Assembly (NCBI GenBank): GCA_025931335.1
Contig: JAICNG010000001.1
Coordinates: 20,676-84,675, forward strand
Origin: Gemmatimonadaceae bacterium
GTDB taxonomy: Bacteria; Gemmatimonadota; Gemmatimonadetes; Gemmatimonadales; Gemmatimonadaceae
Reading direction: 5' to 3'
Length of the DNA stretch: 64,000 bases
Below, one piece after another: positions 55,880-64,000 of the stretch. Under the pieces are notes generated by a model. It did no database searches and was not told the origin of the DNA. It worked only from the letters and a program-made list of their open reading frames with translations. The position numbers and the translations under genes were made by a program. Each line of letters starts with the position of its first letter. Positions within the stretch are counted from its first letter, which is position 1.

Positions 55880-57355
55880 CGCACAGTACACGACGAGCGA
55901 GCCATGCTGGTCGAGTCCCAGCTCCTTCGCCGCTCGGACCGCGTCATTCGGTGGCAGCCGGATGGCGTCGCGCGCCATGCGGTCGTCCTGCTCCCAGGTG
56001 CGCTCCGACCGCGCGTCGACAATGGTCAGCCGCTCACCGCGATCGAGGCGGGCGCGCATCTCGTCGATGGTGATCGGCGTCGCGTCGGCCTCCGGCGATG
56101 GAGGCTGAGCGGCGAGGGACTCTTTGGGGTGAGCGTGCTCACGCCTCGCTCTTCCTTCCTCGTTCGACGCTCGTGCATCCCGCCGCAACCAGATCGCGAT
56201 CCCGCTTCCGTGCAGCACCACCGACAGCAGCACGACGAGGCAGGTGATCGCGAACAGGGGGGCCGCGCCCGGCATGCCCGCGAACACGGGCAGCAGCACG
56301 AGGAGGAGCGAGCTGAGTCCCCGGGGGCCGAGCCATGCGATGAGCCGGCGATCCCGTTGGTCGAGTCCCGCGCGCGCAAGGACGGGGTACAGCGTCGCGG
56401 TTCGAACGATCAGCGCGAACGCGGTAAAGATGAGGGTGCGCCCATCGGCGACGTCGAACCCCGTCCACAGCAGCGCCGCGCCGAAGGCGACGAACGTCAG
56501 CAGCAGGAACATCTCGGCCGTCGCCTCGCCGAACTCGAGGAAGCAGTCGCACAGCTCGAGGTCCTGCACGGCGATGACGAGCCCAGCCGCGAACGCGGCG
56601 AGGAAACCGCTTCCCCCCACACTCTCCGCCAGCGCGAACGCGGTGAACGCAATGCCGAGCGCGTAGAGGGACTCGTAGTCTCGCCGAACCCCGACGCGGT
56701 CGCGCACGCGCACCAGCGCGATGATGCCGATCCACCCGACGAGGGCGCCGATGAGCGGGCCGAGCAGGAACATCCCGACGATGCTGCGCGAGAGTCTCAG
56801 CGCGATGTCGCCCTCGCCGGGCATCGCGAGCAGCATCGCGACGATGACGATCGGGAGCAGGACCGCATCGTTCATCCCGCTTTCCATGCGCAGCGCCACG
56901 CGGGTGGTCGCCGGCAATCGTCGGTGGCGAAGCACGGTGCGCAGCAACACCGGATCGGTCGACGCGAGCGCTGCCCCGAGAATCGCCGCATGCGGAAGGC
57001 TCACCGACAAGAGTAGATGCGCCGCGCCCGCGATGAGCGCCGCGACAATGACCGTTCCGGGGCCGAGGATGAGCAGCGCGAGCCTCCGCTGCTCTCGCAG
57101 CGCGCGCGTATCGACGGAGATCGCGTCGCTGAACAGCACGAGCACGAGCGCCAGCGTGGCGATGACGCGGAGCGCCGGCGAGTCGAGACCGACATCGACC
57201 AGCCCGAGACCCCACGGCCCCAGCGCGGCACCCAGGGCGAGGAAGATCGCCACCTGTGGAATGCCGCTCCGCTCGACTGCCCCGGAGAGCAGCGACGAAA
57301 CGACGATGACGATCCCGATGAGCGCGAGGAGAGACGCGAACTCGTGCACGGACAC
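55877..57355 (-). CDS. CPA-type cation:proton antiporter fused to a C-terminal rhodanese domain; ends at in-frame TGA
   Basis: IPQVAIFLALGAALGPWGLGLVDV; ASTDPVLLRTVLRHRRLPATTRVALRMESGMNDAVLLPIVI; C-terminal ITIDEMRARLDRGERLTIVDARSERTWEQDDRMARDAIRLPPNDA..LVVYCA. Confidence 0.92.
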   Translation of the reverse strand: MSVHEFASLLALIGIVIVVSSLLSGAVERSGIPQVAIFLALGAALGPWGLGLVDVGLDSPALRVIATLALVLVLFSDAISVDTRALREQRRLALLILGPGTVIVAALIAGAAHLLLSVSLPHAAILGAALASTDPVLLRTVLRHRRLPATTRVALRMESGMNDAVLLPIVIVAMLLAMPGEGDIALRLSRSIVGMFLLGPLIGALVGWIGIIALVRVRDRVGVRRDYESLYALGIAFTAFALAESVGGSGFLAAFAAGLVIAVQDLELCDCFLEFGEATAEMFLLLTFVAFGAALLWTGFDVADGRTLIFTAFALIVRTATLYPVLARAGLDQRDRRLIAWLGPRGLSSLLLVLLPVFAGMPGAAPLFAITCLVVLLSVVLHGSGIAIWLRRDARASNEEGRARREHAHPKESLAAQPPSPEADATPITIDEMRARLDRGERLTIVDARSERTWEQDDRMARDAIRLPPNDAVRAAKELGLDQHGSLVVYCA

Positions 57356-57452
57356 AATGTAGCGCGTGACGTCGTCCGGCGTTGCGCGGGCGCCGTTGGG
57401 TGCCGTGGCGGCCGCTACAACGGCGCCACGGCTGCCCTAACGCCGTTGGCTG

Positions 57453-59624
57453 CTATCGGCTCGAGCCCTCCGCACGGACCGCCGCATCTCGCAACTTTCG
57501 ATCGAAGAAGTCCGCGGTCGCCGCGTTCACGGCCAGGGCGTTCGCGTGGCGCATCCAGTGGTGGGTGTCATCGGGGATCACGATCTCCTCGAACGGCACT
57601 CCCGCTCGCTCGAGGCGCTGAACCAGATCGACGGTTTGAGAGAACCGCACGTTGCGGTCGTCGTCGCCGTGGATGAGCAGCACCGGGGACCTCCACGTGG
57701 CGATCGAGGACACCGGTGAGGAGCGCCAGGCGGTCTCGAGCGCGCGCTGGAGATCGGGTGGCTCCTCGAAGCGGTCGCGATTCATGAGCCCGCGGGCGCG
57801 CTCCGTCGTCCAGTCGTGCACGCCGTGGATGTCGACGCCGGCGGCGAACAGATCGGAGTCGCGCGCGAGGGCGAGCGCGGTGAGGAATCCGCCGTACGAT
57901 CCGCCGTAGATCCCGATCCGGCGCGGATCGACGTTGGGCAGCGTGCGCAGATACTCGCCCGCCGCCTTTACATCCAGATACTCCGAGGCTCCCTGCGCAC
58001 CGGCATGCGGCGGTCGATGAAATTCGTATCCATAGCCGATCCCCAGCCGGTAGTTAATCGCGAGCACGATGTAGCCCCGACTCGCCAGATACTGGTTGAG
58101 CGCATACGCGTTCGCGTAGTAATCGGAGTAGTGCCAGCCGAGAAGCATTTGACGGGGCGGGCCGCCGTGCACGTAGACCACGGCGGGGCGGCGCCCGCCG
58201 GCGTTAGGCTGCGCATCGAACAGCTGGGCGTGTACCTCCACGCCATCGGGGGCGCGATAGGTCACGGGCCGAGGCACGACCAGACGCGCCGTCGGGAAGT
58301 CGCGCGGAATCCGGTCCTCTCCGATGAGTCGAAGCGCGCCACCTTCGAGGGGCATCACCGCGGGCACCGGTGGTCGCTGCGCCGTGGCACTGATGAAGGC
58401 GACCGTTTTCCCATCGCCGGTGACGGCCGGGGTCCATTCGAGGCCCACGCCCGTCGTCATCACCACCGGGGCGGCACGGTCCACCGGGACCTTCACGACG
58501 TGGCGGCGATCGATGTCATCCGGCCGCGGTCCGGTGTTCGCCGTGAATACGACGGTGCGCCCGTCGGGGCTGAGCGAGATGTACTCAGCCATGTACGGGC
58601 CGGGCGTCAGCAGCAGCGGCGCGCCGCCGCGCGACGCGATCGAGTACAAGTGCGGCTGCCCGTCCATGTACGACAGAAACACGATGCGATCATTGGCGGC
58701 CCAATGCAGGTTCGTGCCTCCCTGCGTGCTCGGCAGCGAGCCGCGAAGTGTCGCGGGGCTCGACCAGAGGCGGCGCGCTTCGCCGGTCGCCACGGTGGCG
58801 GTCCAGATGCTCCACGGGACGTGCCGGCGGGCGAGGACGGAGTCGGATGGCCCGCCACTCCCGGGTCGTCGCACGAACACGATCTCCCGGCTGTTCGGCG
58901 CCCACCGCGGGCTGCCGTCGCGCGCGGTCGCCGGCGCGATCCATCGGATAGGTGTGGAGTCGTTGGTGAAGATCCCGATGAACGAGTGATCGCCTCGATT
59001 CGAGACGAACGCGAGTTTGGTCCCGTCGGGCGACCACAGCGCGCCACCATTCGACCCCCGCGCCGTGAACAGTCTGCGCGCTGGCGCCGATCCGTCGATC
59101 GGCACGATCCAGAGCTGGCGGTCCTTCTCGAATGCCACGGCGTCGCTGGACGATGAGATCACCGGGCTCTCGCCCTCGCCAAGCGAGGATGGCTCCCCGC
59201 CCCCGAACGGCACCGACCAGATCTGGACTTTCGGCAGCGTCGGCATCCCGGCGGGATTCACCGGCATCGCATCGTCGAAGTTCGAGCCGAAGTCGCCGCC
59301 GCGGAGATAGACGACGTACTTGCCATCGGGCGAGATCGACACGCTCGTCACATCCTGCCCGTCATCGTCCTCGTAGCTCGTGAGGCGCCGCGGAACGAAA
59401 CCCGGCCCTTCGGCCACCCAGATGTTGCGCCGCCCCTGCTCGTTGAGCACCCACACGATGTGAGCGCCCGTCCGCGCGGCGGTGAGCCCTGTTGGGAAGG
59501 GGTAGCTCTTGACGTCGGAGATCGAGAACGATTGCGGATTGCGGATTGCTGATTGCGGATGAACGGCATCCGGAATGGCGATGGCCGCCGCCACAAACAG
59601 CGCGAGGGTCGAGATCGGGCGCAT
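57453..59624 (-). CDS. S9 family peptidase (dipeptidyl aminopeptidase/acylaminoacyl peptidase-like)
   Basis: IGIYGGSYGGFLTALALARDSDLFAAGVDIHGVHDW; SPVLLIHGDDDRNVRFSQTVDLVQRL; DDTHHWMRH. Confidence 0.94.
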   Translation of the reverse strand: MRPISTLALFVAAAIAIPDAVHPQSAIRNPQSFSISDVKSYPFPTGLTAARTGAHIVWVLNEQGRRNIWVAEGPGFVPRRLTSYEDDDGQDVTSVSISPDGKYVVYLRGGDFGSNFDDAMPVNPAGMPTLPKVQIWSVPFGGGEPSSLGEGESPVISSSSDAVAFEKDRQLWIVPIDGSAPARRLFTARGSNGGALWSPDGTKLAFVSNRGDHSFIGIFTNDSTPIRWIAPATARDGSPRWAPNSREIVFVRRPGSGGPSDSVLARRHVPWSIWTATVATGEARRLWSSPATLRGSLPSTQGGTNLHWAANDRIVFLSYMDGQPHLYSIASRGGAPLLLTPGPYMAEYISLSPDGRTVVFTANTGPRPDDIDRRHVVKVPVDRAAPVVMTTGVGLEWTPAVTGDGKTVAFISATAQRPPVPAVMPLEGGALRLIGEDRIPRDFPTARLVVPRPVTYRAPDGVEVHAQLFDAQPNAGGRRPAVVYVHGGPPRQMLLGWHYSDYYANAYALNQYLASRGYIVLAINYRLGIGYGYEFHRPPHAGAQGASEYLDVKAAGEYLRTLPNVDPRRIGIYGGSYGGFLTALALARDSDLFAAGVDIHGVHDWTTERARGLMNRDRFEEPPDLQRALETAWRSSPVSSIATWRSPVLLIHGDDDRNVRFSQTVDLVQRLERAGVPFEEIVIPDDTHHWMRHANALAVNAATADFFDRKLRDAAVRAEGSSR

Positions 59625-59730
59625 GCGGTGCTCCAAGTGAATTGCGAGACGCAGCTATCGTCGGCTCCGCGCACCGCGGAGGCAAGGGCTTCCGCGCGAG
59701 GAGTTCCGGGGCCATAAAGGGGTCGCCCCT

Positions 59731-59777
59731 GAGCACCCTGAGCACCCTGAGCACTCCGAGCACCTTGAGCACCTCGA
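59731..59777. repeat. 9-nt tandem repeat (gagcaccct / gagcacctt), copy 3
   Basis: gagcaccctgagcaccctgagcaccctgagcactccgagcaccttgagcacctcgactt. Confidence 0.85.
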
Positions 59778-61000
59778 CTTCACGCGTCCTCCTCGCCCTC
59801 CTCGCCGGTCTCCTCGCCGGCGCCGCGGTCGCCGCGCTCGACAACGCCGCGCTGCGCACCCTCGCCGCCGTCATCGAGCCTATCGGGACGATTTGGGTGC
59901 GCACGCTCCAGATGACGCTCATCCCGCTCGTCCTGTCGCTCCTCGTCACCGGCATCGTCGCCACCGTCGACACCGGCGCCACCGGCCGGCTCGGCGCCAC
60001 CGCCCTCGGCGTCTTCCTCGCGCTTCTCGTCGGAACCGCCATCGTGAGCCTGGTGGTGGCGACGCCGCTCGTCTCCCGGATTCCGATCGATCCCGAGACG
60101 ACCGCGCTAATGCGCGCCACCGCTGACAGCTCCGTGCTTGCCACCGCGCGGCAGCTACCGAAGATGTCCGATTTGCTGGTCACCATCATCCCCGCCAACC
60201 CCGTGCGCGCCGCCGCGGATGGCGCGATGCTGCCGCTCGTCACCTTCGCGATTCTGTTCGGGCTCGCGCTCTCTCGCGTCGCCGTCGATCGTCGGGAAGA
60301 CGTCGCGCGCGTCTTTCGCGCGATCGCCGACGCGATGACGGTCATCGTCGGATGGCTCATCGCCGTCGCGCCAGCGGGCGTGTTCGCGCTCGCGATGACG
60401 CTCGTCATACGCACGGGCCTCGGCGCAGTGCGGGCACTCGCGCTCTACATCGCGCTGATCAGCGGCGTGATCATTCTCGTGACGCTGCTGCTCTACGCCG
60501 TCGCCGTCATCGTGGGACGCCAGCCGCTGGCGCGCTTCGCGCGCGCGCTCGTTCCGCCGCAGGCGATCGCGTTCAGCGCGCGCTCCTCTCTCGCGGCGCT
60601 GCCGGCGATGGTGGAGTCGGCACGCACGCGGCTCGGGCTCCCCACGCCGGTGACGAGCTTCGTGCTCCCGCTGGCGGTCACGACCTTGCGCCTGTCGACA
60701 CCGATCATGTGGAGTGTGGCGATTCCCTTTCTCGCCCGCCTCTACGGGATCGATATTGGAGCCGAGCAGCTGTTCCTGCTCATCGGCGCTGGCATCCTGC
60801 TGAGCTTCAGCGTACCGGGCCTGCCGAGTGCGAGCATCTTTCTCATGGGGCCGTTTCTCACCGGCCTCGGGATTCCCATGGAAGCCCTCGGCCTGCTCAT
60901 CGCGGCGGATTCGATCCCCGATCTCTTCAAGGGCGTGCTGAATGTCACGGGGCACGTGACGTCGGCGGCCGTCGTCGCCAGACGAGTGACGACCCCGTGA
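59765..61000 (+). CDS. Dicarboxylate/amino acid:cation symporter (DAACS)
   Basis: ALDNAALRTLAAVIEPIGTIWVRTLQMTLIPLVLSLLVTGI; IIPANPVRAAADGAMLPLVTFAILFGLAL; SVPGLPSASIFLM. Start is within or next to the 9-nt repeat and uncertain. Confidence 0.88.
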   Translation: MSTSTSRVLLALLAGLLAGAAVAALDNAALRTLAAVIEPIGTIWVRTLQMTLIPLVLSLLVTGIVATVDTGATGRLGATALGVFLALLVGTAIVSLVVATPLVSRIPIDPETTALMRATADSSVLATARQLPKMSDLLVTIIPANPVRAAADGAMLPLVTFAILFGLALSRVAVDRREDVARVFRAIADAMTVIVGWLIAVAPAGVFALAMTLVIRTGLGAVRALALYIALISGVIILVTLLLYAVAVIVGRQPLARFARALVPPQAIAFSARSSLAALPAMVESARTRLGLPTPVTSFVLPLAVTTLRLSTPIMWSVAIPFLARLYGIDIGAEQLFLLIGAGILLSFSVPGLPSASIFLMGPFLTGLGIPMEALGLLIAADSIPDLFKGVLNVTGHVTSAAVVARRVTTP

Positions 61001-61052
61001 CACATTCCGCCAGCGGCGAGGCGAAAGCGGTCAACAGCGGCCCGAGGCGTCG

Positions 61053-61520
61053 CTACTCCCACACGCGAGCCGTGAGCACGGCGTCTCCTCGCTCGATCAC
61101 GCGAAGCACTTCCAGCCCGTGCGTCGTTTGCCCGAACACCGTGTGTACCCCGTTCCACTCTCGCGCTCTGTCTTCGTCGAGGACGAAAAAGAACTGACTG
61201 CCGCCCGTGTCGCGCCCTTCGTGCGCCATCGAGAGTGTGCCGAGGTGATGCCGCCGTCGGTTGCCGACGGTCTCGCACGGGATCACGTAGCCCGGCCCGC
61301 CCGTCCCCACGCGCGGGTCGTCGACCGAAAGGTCGCGCGACAGCGGATCCCCGGTTTGCGCGAGCACATCCTCCACCACGCGGTGGAATTTCACCCCGTC
61401 GTAGAATCCGGAGTTCGCGAGCCGCTCGAGGTTCTCGATCGTGGCCGGGCAATCCCGGTCGAAGAGCTCGGCCACGATCGTGCCCCGGGTCGTCTCCAGC
61501 GTCAGGTGCTTCGTCGACAT
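61053..61520 (-). CDS. Peptidylprolyl isomerase (cyclophilin type)
   Basis: LETTRGTIVAELFDRDCPATIENLERLANSGFYDGVKFHRVVEDVLAQTGDP; GTLSMAHEGRDTGGSQFFFVLD; HTVFGQTTHGLEVLRVIERGD. Confidence 0.95.
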   Translation of the reverse strand: MSTKHLTLETTRGTIVAELFDRDCPATIENLERLANSGFYDGVKFHRVVEDVLAQTGDPLSRDLSVDDPRVGTGGPGYVIPCETVGNRRRHHLGTLSMAHEGRDTGGSQFFFVLDEDRAREWNGVHTVFGQTTHGLEVLRVIERGDAVLTARVWE

Positions 61521-61538
61521 GTCGATTGCCCTCCGTGG

Positions 61539-62951
61539 CTAGAGGCACCCGGACTCCCACGGGCCCCAGATCGCGTACGTCGCGGCGAAGGTGTCGGAGG
61601 CCGCGTTGGTCGAGCCCTGGATGTTGACGAACATCGTTCGGCCCTGCGGGCTGAAGCAGGCCCCGGCCCATTCGGCGTCGTTGACGTTGTTGCGAATGAA
61701 GTCGAAGACACGACCGTCGGGCGTGATGCCGCGGACGAAGTTCGTACCGGCACCATCCTCACAGATCACGATGCCACCGCGCGGGCTCACGCAGATGTTG
61801 TCCGGACTATTCAGGACCTCGAACGACGGGGACTCGAACACGAGCACGAGCTCGCCGCCGTTGAGGCTCGTCGGTGTGTACTTCCAGACCTGCCCGGCAC
61901 CGGCGTTGCCGCCACTCGTGGCGTTGAAGTAGATCCCGCCGTCGCCGTACCAGCATCCCTCGAGCCGGGCGAACTGCGCGCCTCCGTTCGCGAAGCCCTG
62001 GTTGAAGCAATGGCCGGAGCTAATGGTCGGTGCGTCGGAGTCCGGGTTGTCGACCGGCACCCACTCCACCCCAAATACCTGCCCCACCGTCTGACCGGTC
62101 CGGGTGTCATGTTTCGGTCGCCCCAGCACGGCCAGCATCTGCAGTGTTCCCCCGTCCGCGAGTCGCGTCGGTACCCGCGGGATGAACCGGTAGAACCCGC
62201 TCGGGTTGCGGTCCTCGGTCTCGTACACGAAACCGGTTCCCGGATCGACGGCCACCGCTTCGTGCGCGAAACGTCCCATCGCGCCTAACGCGACCGGCAC
62301 CACCGGGCCGTCGGCTGCCGCCGGGATTTCGAAGTTGTAGCCGTGATTCTTCTTCCATCCGGCGCCAATGCCGGCCACCGTTTCCTCGGACGTGATCCAG
62401 CTCCCCCATGGAGTGATGCCGCCCGCGCAGTTCACGAACGTCCCACTGAGGCTGACGAACTGGCGCTTGAGCTCCGCGGAGCCGTCGGCGCGAACATCGA
62501 CCTCGAGCGTCGTGTTCCCCGACGGCGCCAGCTCATCGTAGCGGTTCACGTCGGAGAGCGGCCGCCGATTCGGATCGCTCGCGCCATTGCGGACCTCGTG
62601 GTTGCGGACGAGACGCACCGTGTTGCCACCCATCGCGAACGCGCCCATGCCGTCGAGTGCCTGCGCGACGCGGTTTCCGTCATCCATCATGTCGCCGCGC
62701 ACGCTCAGCCGCGCCGCGTGGAACCCCGGGGGCAGTGAAATCTCGGGGTAATGCTTGTCGGGCTTCAGCGCCCCGTAGCCACCCATCCCCGCGGGCGCTT
62801 GACGAAGTCGCACCCCGTTCGGATCGAACGGCGCCGTGGCGTCGGCGTCGGTGCACGCGACGAGGCCCGAGAGCGACGGCGCAATGATCGTTGCACCGGC
62901 GAGCCAGGACGACTTCCGAAGAAAACTCCGGCGGTCCACTGTAGTGGTCAT
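61539..62951 (-). CDS. PhoX family phosphatase / DUF839 protein with Tat signal
   Basis: MTTTVDRRSFLRKSSWLAGATIIAPSLSGLVAC (twin-arginine); VRLVRNHEVRNG; GTFVNCAGGITPWGSWITSEETV; CVSPRGGIVICEDGAG. Confidence 0.92.
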   Translation of the reverse strand: MTTTVDRRSFLRKSSWLAGATIIAPSLSGLVACTDADATAPFDPNGVRLRQAPAGMGGYGALKPDKHYPEISLPPGFHAARLSVRGDMMDDGNRVAQALDGMGAFAMGGNTVRLVRNHEVRNGASDPNRRPLSDVNRYDELAPSGNTTLEVDVRADGSAELKRQFVSLSGTFVNCAGGITPWGSWITSEETVAGIGAGWKKNHGYNFEIPAAADGPVVPVALGAMGRFAHEAVAVDPGTGFVYETEDRNPSGFYRFIPRVPTRLADGGTLQMLAVLGRPKHDTRTGQTVGQVFGVEWVPVDNPDSDAPTISSGHCFNQGFANGGAQFARLEGCWYGDGGIYFNATSGGNAGAGQVWKYTPTSLNGGELVLVFESPSFEVLNSPDNICVSPRGGIVICEDGAGTNFVRGITPDGRVFDFIRNNVNDAEWAGACFSPQGRTMFVNIQGSTNAASDTFAATYAIWGPWESGCL

Positions 62952-63158
62952 GCGATCTTCCTCCTGTGCCCGACGGCGACGCGAGACGAGCCGAACGGAT
63001 TGGGCGGCGCGAACGGCGGGGACTGGTACCCACCGGGCGGATGCCGCGACGCGCGAGAACAGGTACAGCGGCCGTGCGCAACGTGAAACCAGTTGCGGCC
63101 TAACGTTACGGCAGGGTTACCGTGCGGTGACGACCACAACGGAACCGTGACACAAGCC

Positions 63159-64000
63159 ATGCCCCAGCATCACACCACGATCGACGAGGAGCGTGCGGTG
63201 GAGACGTCGCGTTTCGATGCGCTGCTCCCCGCGGAAATGGCAGCGAAGGCCGAGGCGATCGGCGTCGCCAAGGCGGGGATGAACGCGGTCAGCACGGTGG
63301 CGCTCGCCATCCTGGCCGGCGCGTTCATCGCGCTCGGCGCGGTCTTCGCCACGACGGTCGCGTCAGGCGCCGCTGGCGTGCTCGCAGGCGGGGTCACGCG
63401 GCTGCTCTCCGGCCTCGTGTTTTCGCTCGGGCTCATCCTCGTCGTCGTTGGCGGAGCGGAGCTGTTCACCGGCAACAATCTCATCGTCATGGCGTGGGCA
63501 AGTCGCAAGCTCAGCCATGCCGCGCTGCTCCGGAACTGGGCGCTCGTGTACACCGGCAACTTCATCGGCGCGTTCGGTACCGTGCTGCTCGTCTTCCTCG
63601 CTCGTCAGTACACGTTCGACGGAGGCGCCATCGGCGCCGCGGCGCTCGCGACGGCGACGCACAAGGTGGGGCTCGGATTCATGCAGGCGGTCGTGCTCGG
63701 CATCCTCGCCAACGGCCTCGTGTGCCTCGCCGTGTGGCTATCGTTCAGCGCCCGCACGACGACGGATCGCATTCTCGCCGTCATCTTTCCGGTCACGGCG
63801 TTCGTCGCCGCGGGATTCGAGCACAGCATCGCGAACATGTACTTCGTGCCGCTGGGAATCCTGATCCGGACATGGGCGCCCGCGTCGTTCTGGCTCGCGA
63901 TCGGCGCCGCACCCACACAGCACGATGCGCTGACCTGGTCGAACTTTCTCGTTGCCAACCTGCGGCCCGTCACCATCGGCAACATCATCGGCGGCGTCGC
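63159..64000 (+). CDS. Formate/nitrite transporter (FNT) family protein, truncated by the window end
   Basis: LVFSLGLILVVVGGAELFTGNNLIVMAWASRK; VLGILANGLVCLAVWLSFSARTTTDRILAVIFPVTAFVAAGFEHSIANMYFVPLG. Confidence 0.93.
   Translation, partial: MPQHHTTIDEERAVETSRFDALLPAEMAAKAEAIGVAKAGMNAVSTVALAILAGAFIALGAVFATTVASGAAGVLAGGVTRLLSGLVFSLGLILVVVGGAELFTGNNLIVMAWASRKLSHAALLRNWALVYTGNFIGAFGTVLLVFLARQYTFDGGAIGAAALATATHKVGLGFMQAVVLGILANGLVCLAVWLSFSARTTTDRILAVIFPVTAFVAAGFEHSIANMYFVPLGILIRTWAPASFWLAIGAAPTQHDALTWSNFLVANLRPVTIGNIIGGV

Noticed and set aside
55374-55880. 168-aa minus-strand ORF overlapping the end of the antiporter
   Set aside because: Different frame from the rhodanese continuation and overlaps the TonB receptor start; the frame that continues the domain is the one interrupted by TGA.

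Overview
This is a 64 kb, GC-rich chromosomal window that is densely coding and carries no rRNA, tRNA, prophage or CRISPR that I can support. Protein content and composition suggest a Gemmatimonadota-like bacterium, but that is inference. The genes are mostly ordinary: SixA, prephenate dehydratase, MsrA, an ABC exporter, an AmrS-type radical SAM protein, an RND/adaptor/TolC/TetR efflux operon, P450, LytTR/LytS, several S9 peptidases and amidohydrolases, S21, a DEAD-box helicase, a TonB receptor, a CPA antiporter, PhoX and FNT. Three things stand out. (1) Several families of long, multi-copy intergenic inverted repeats, some with conserved secondary-structure architecture, often supply the stop codon or C-terminus of the upstream gene. 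One of these is an IR-bounded 575-bp unit carrying a GxxExxY gene. (2) A cation/proton antiporter-rhodanese fusion has an in-frame TGA where a Cys is expected, followed by an intact rhodanese C-terminus: either a selenocysteine candidate or a nonsense change. (3) The 7-mer CGTTAGG/CCTAACG recurs 16 times by eye, regardless of reading frame. I also saw a one-base frameshift in a PQQ beta-propeller gene and a 5'-truncated-looking PE_PGRS-like beta-helix gene. All calls were made by reading the sequence and the ORF track; no searches were run.
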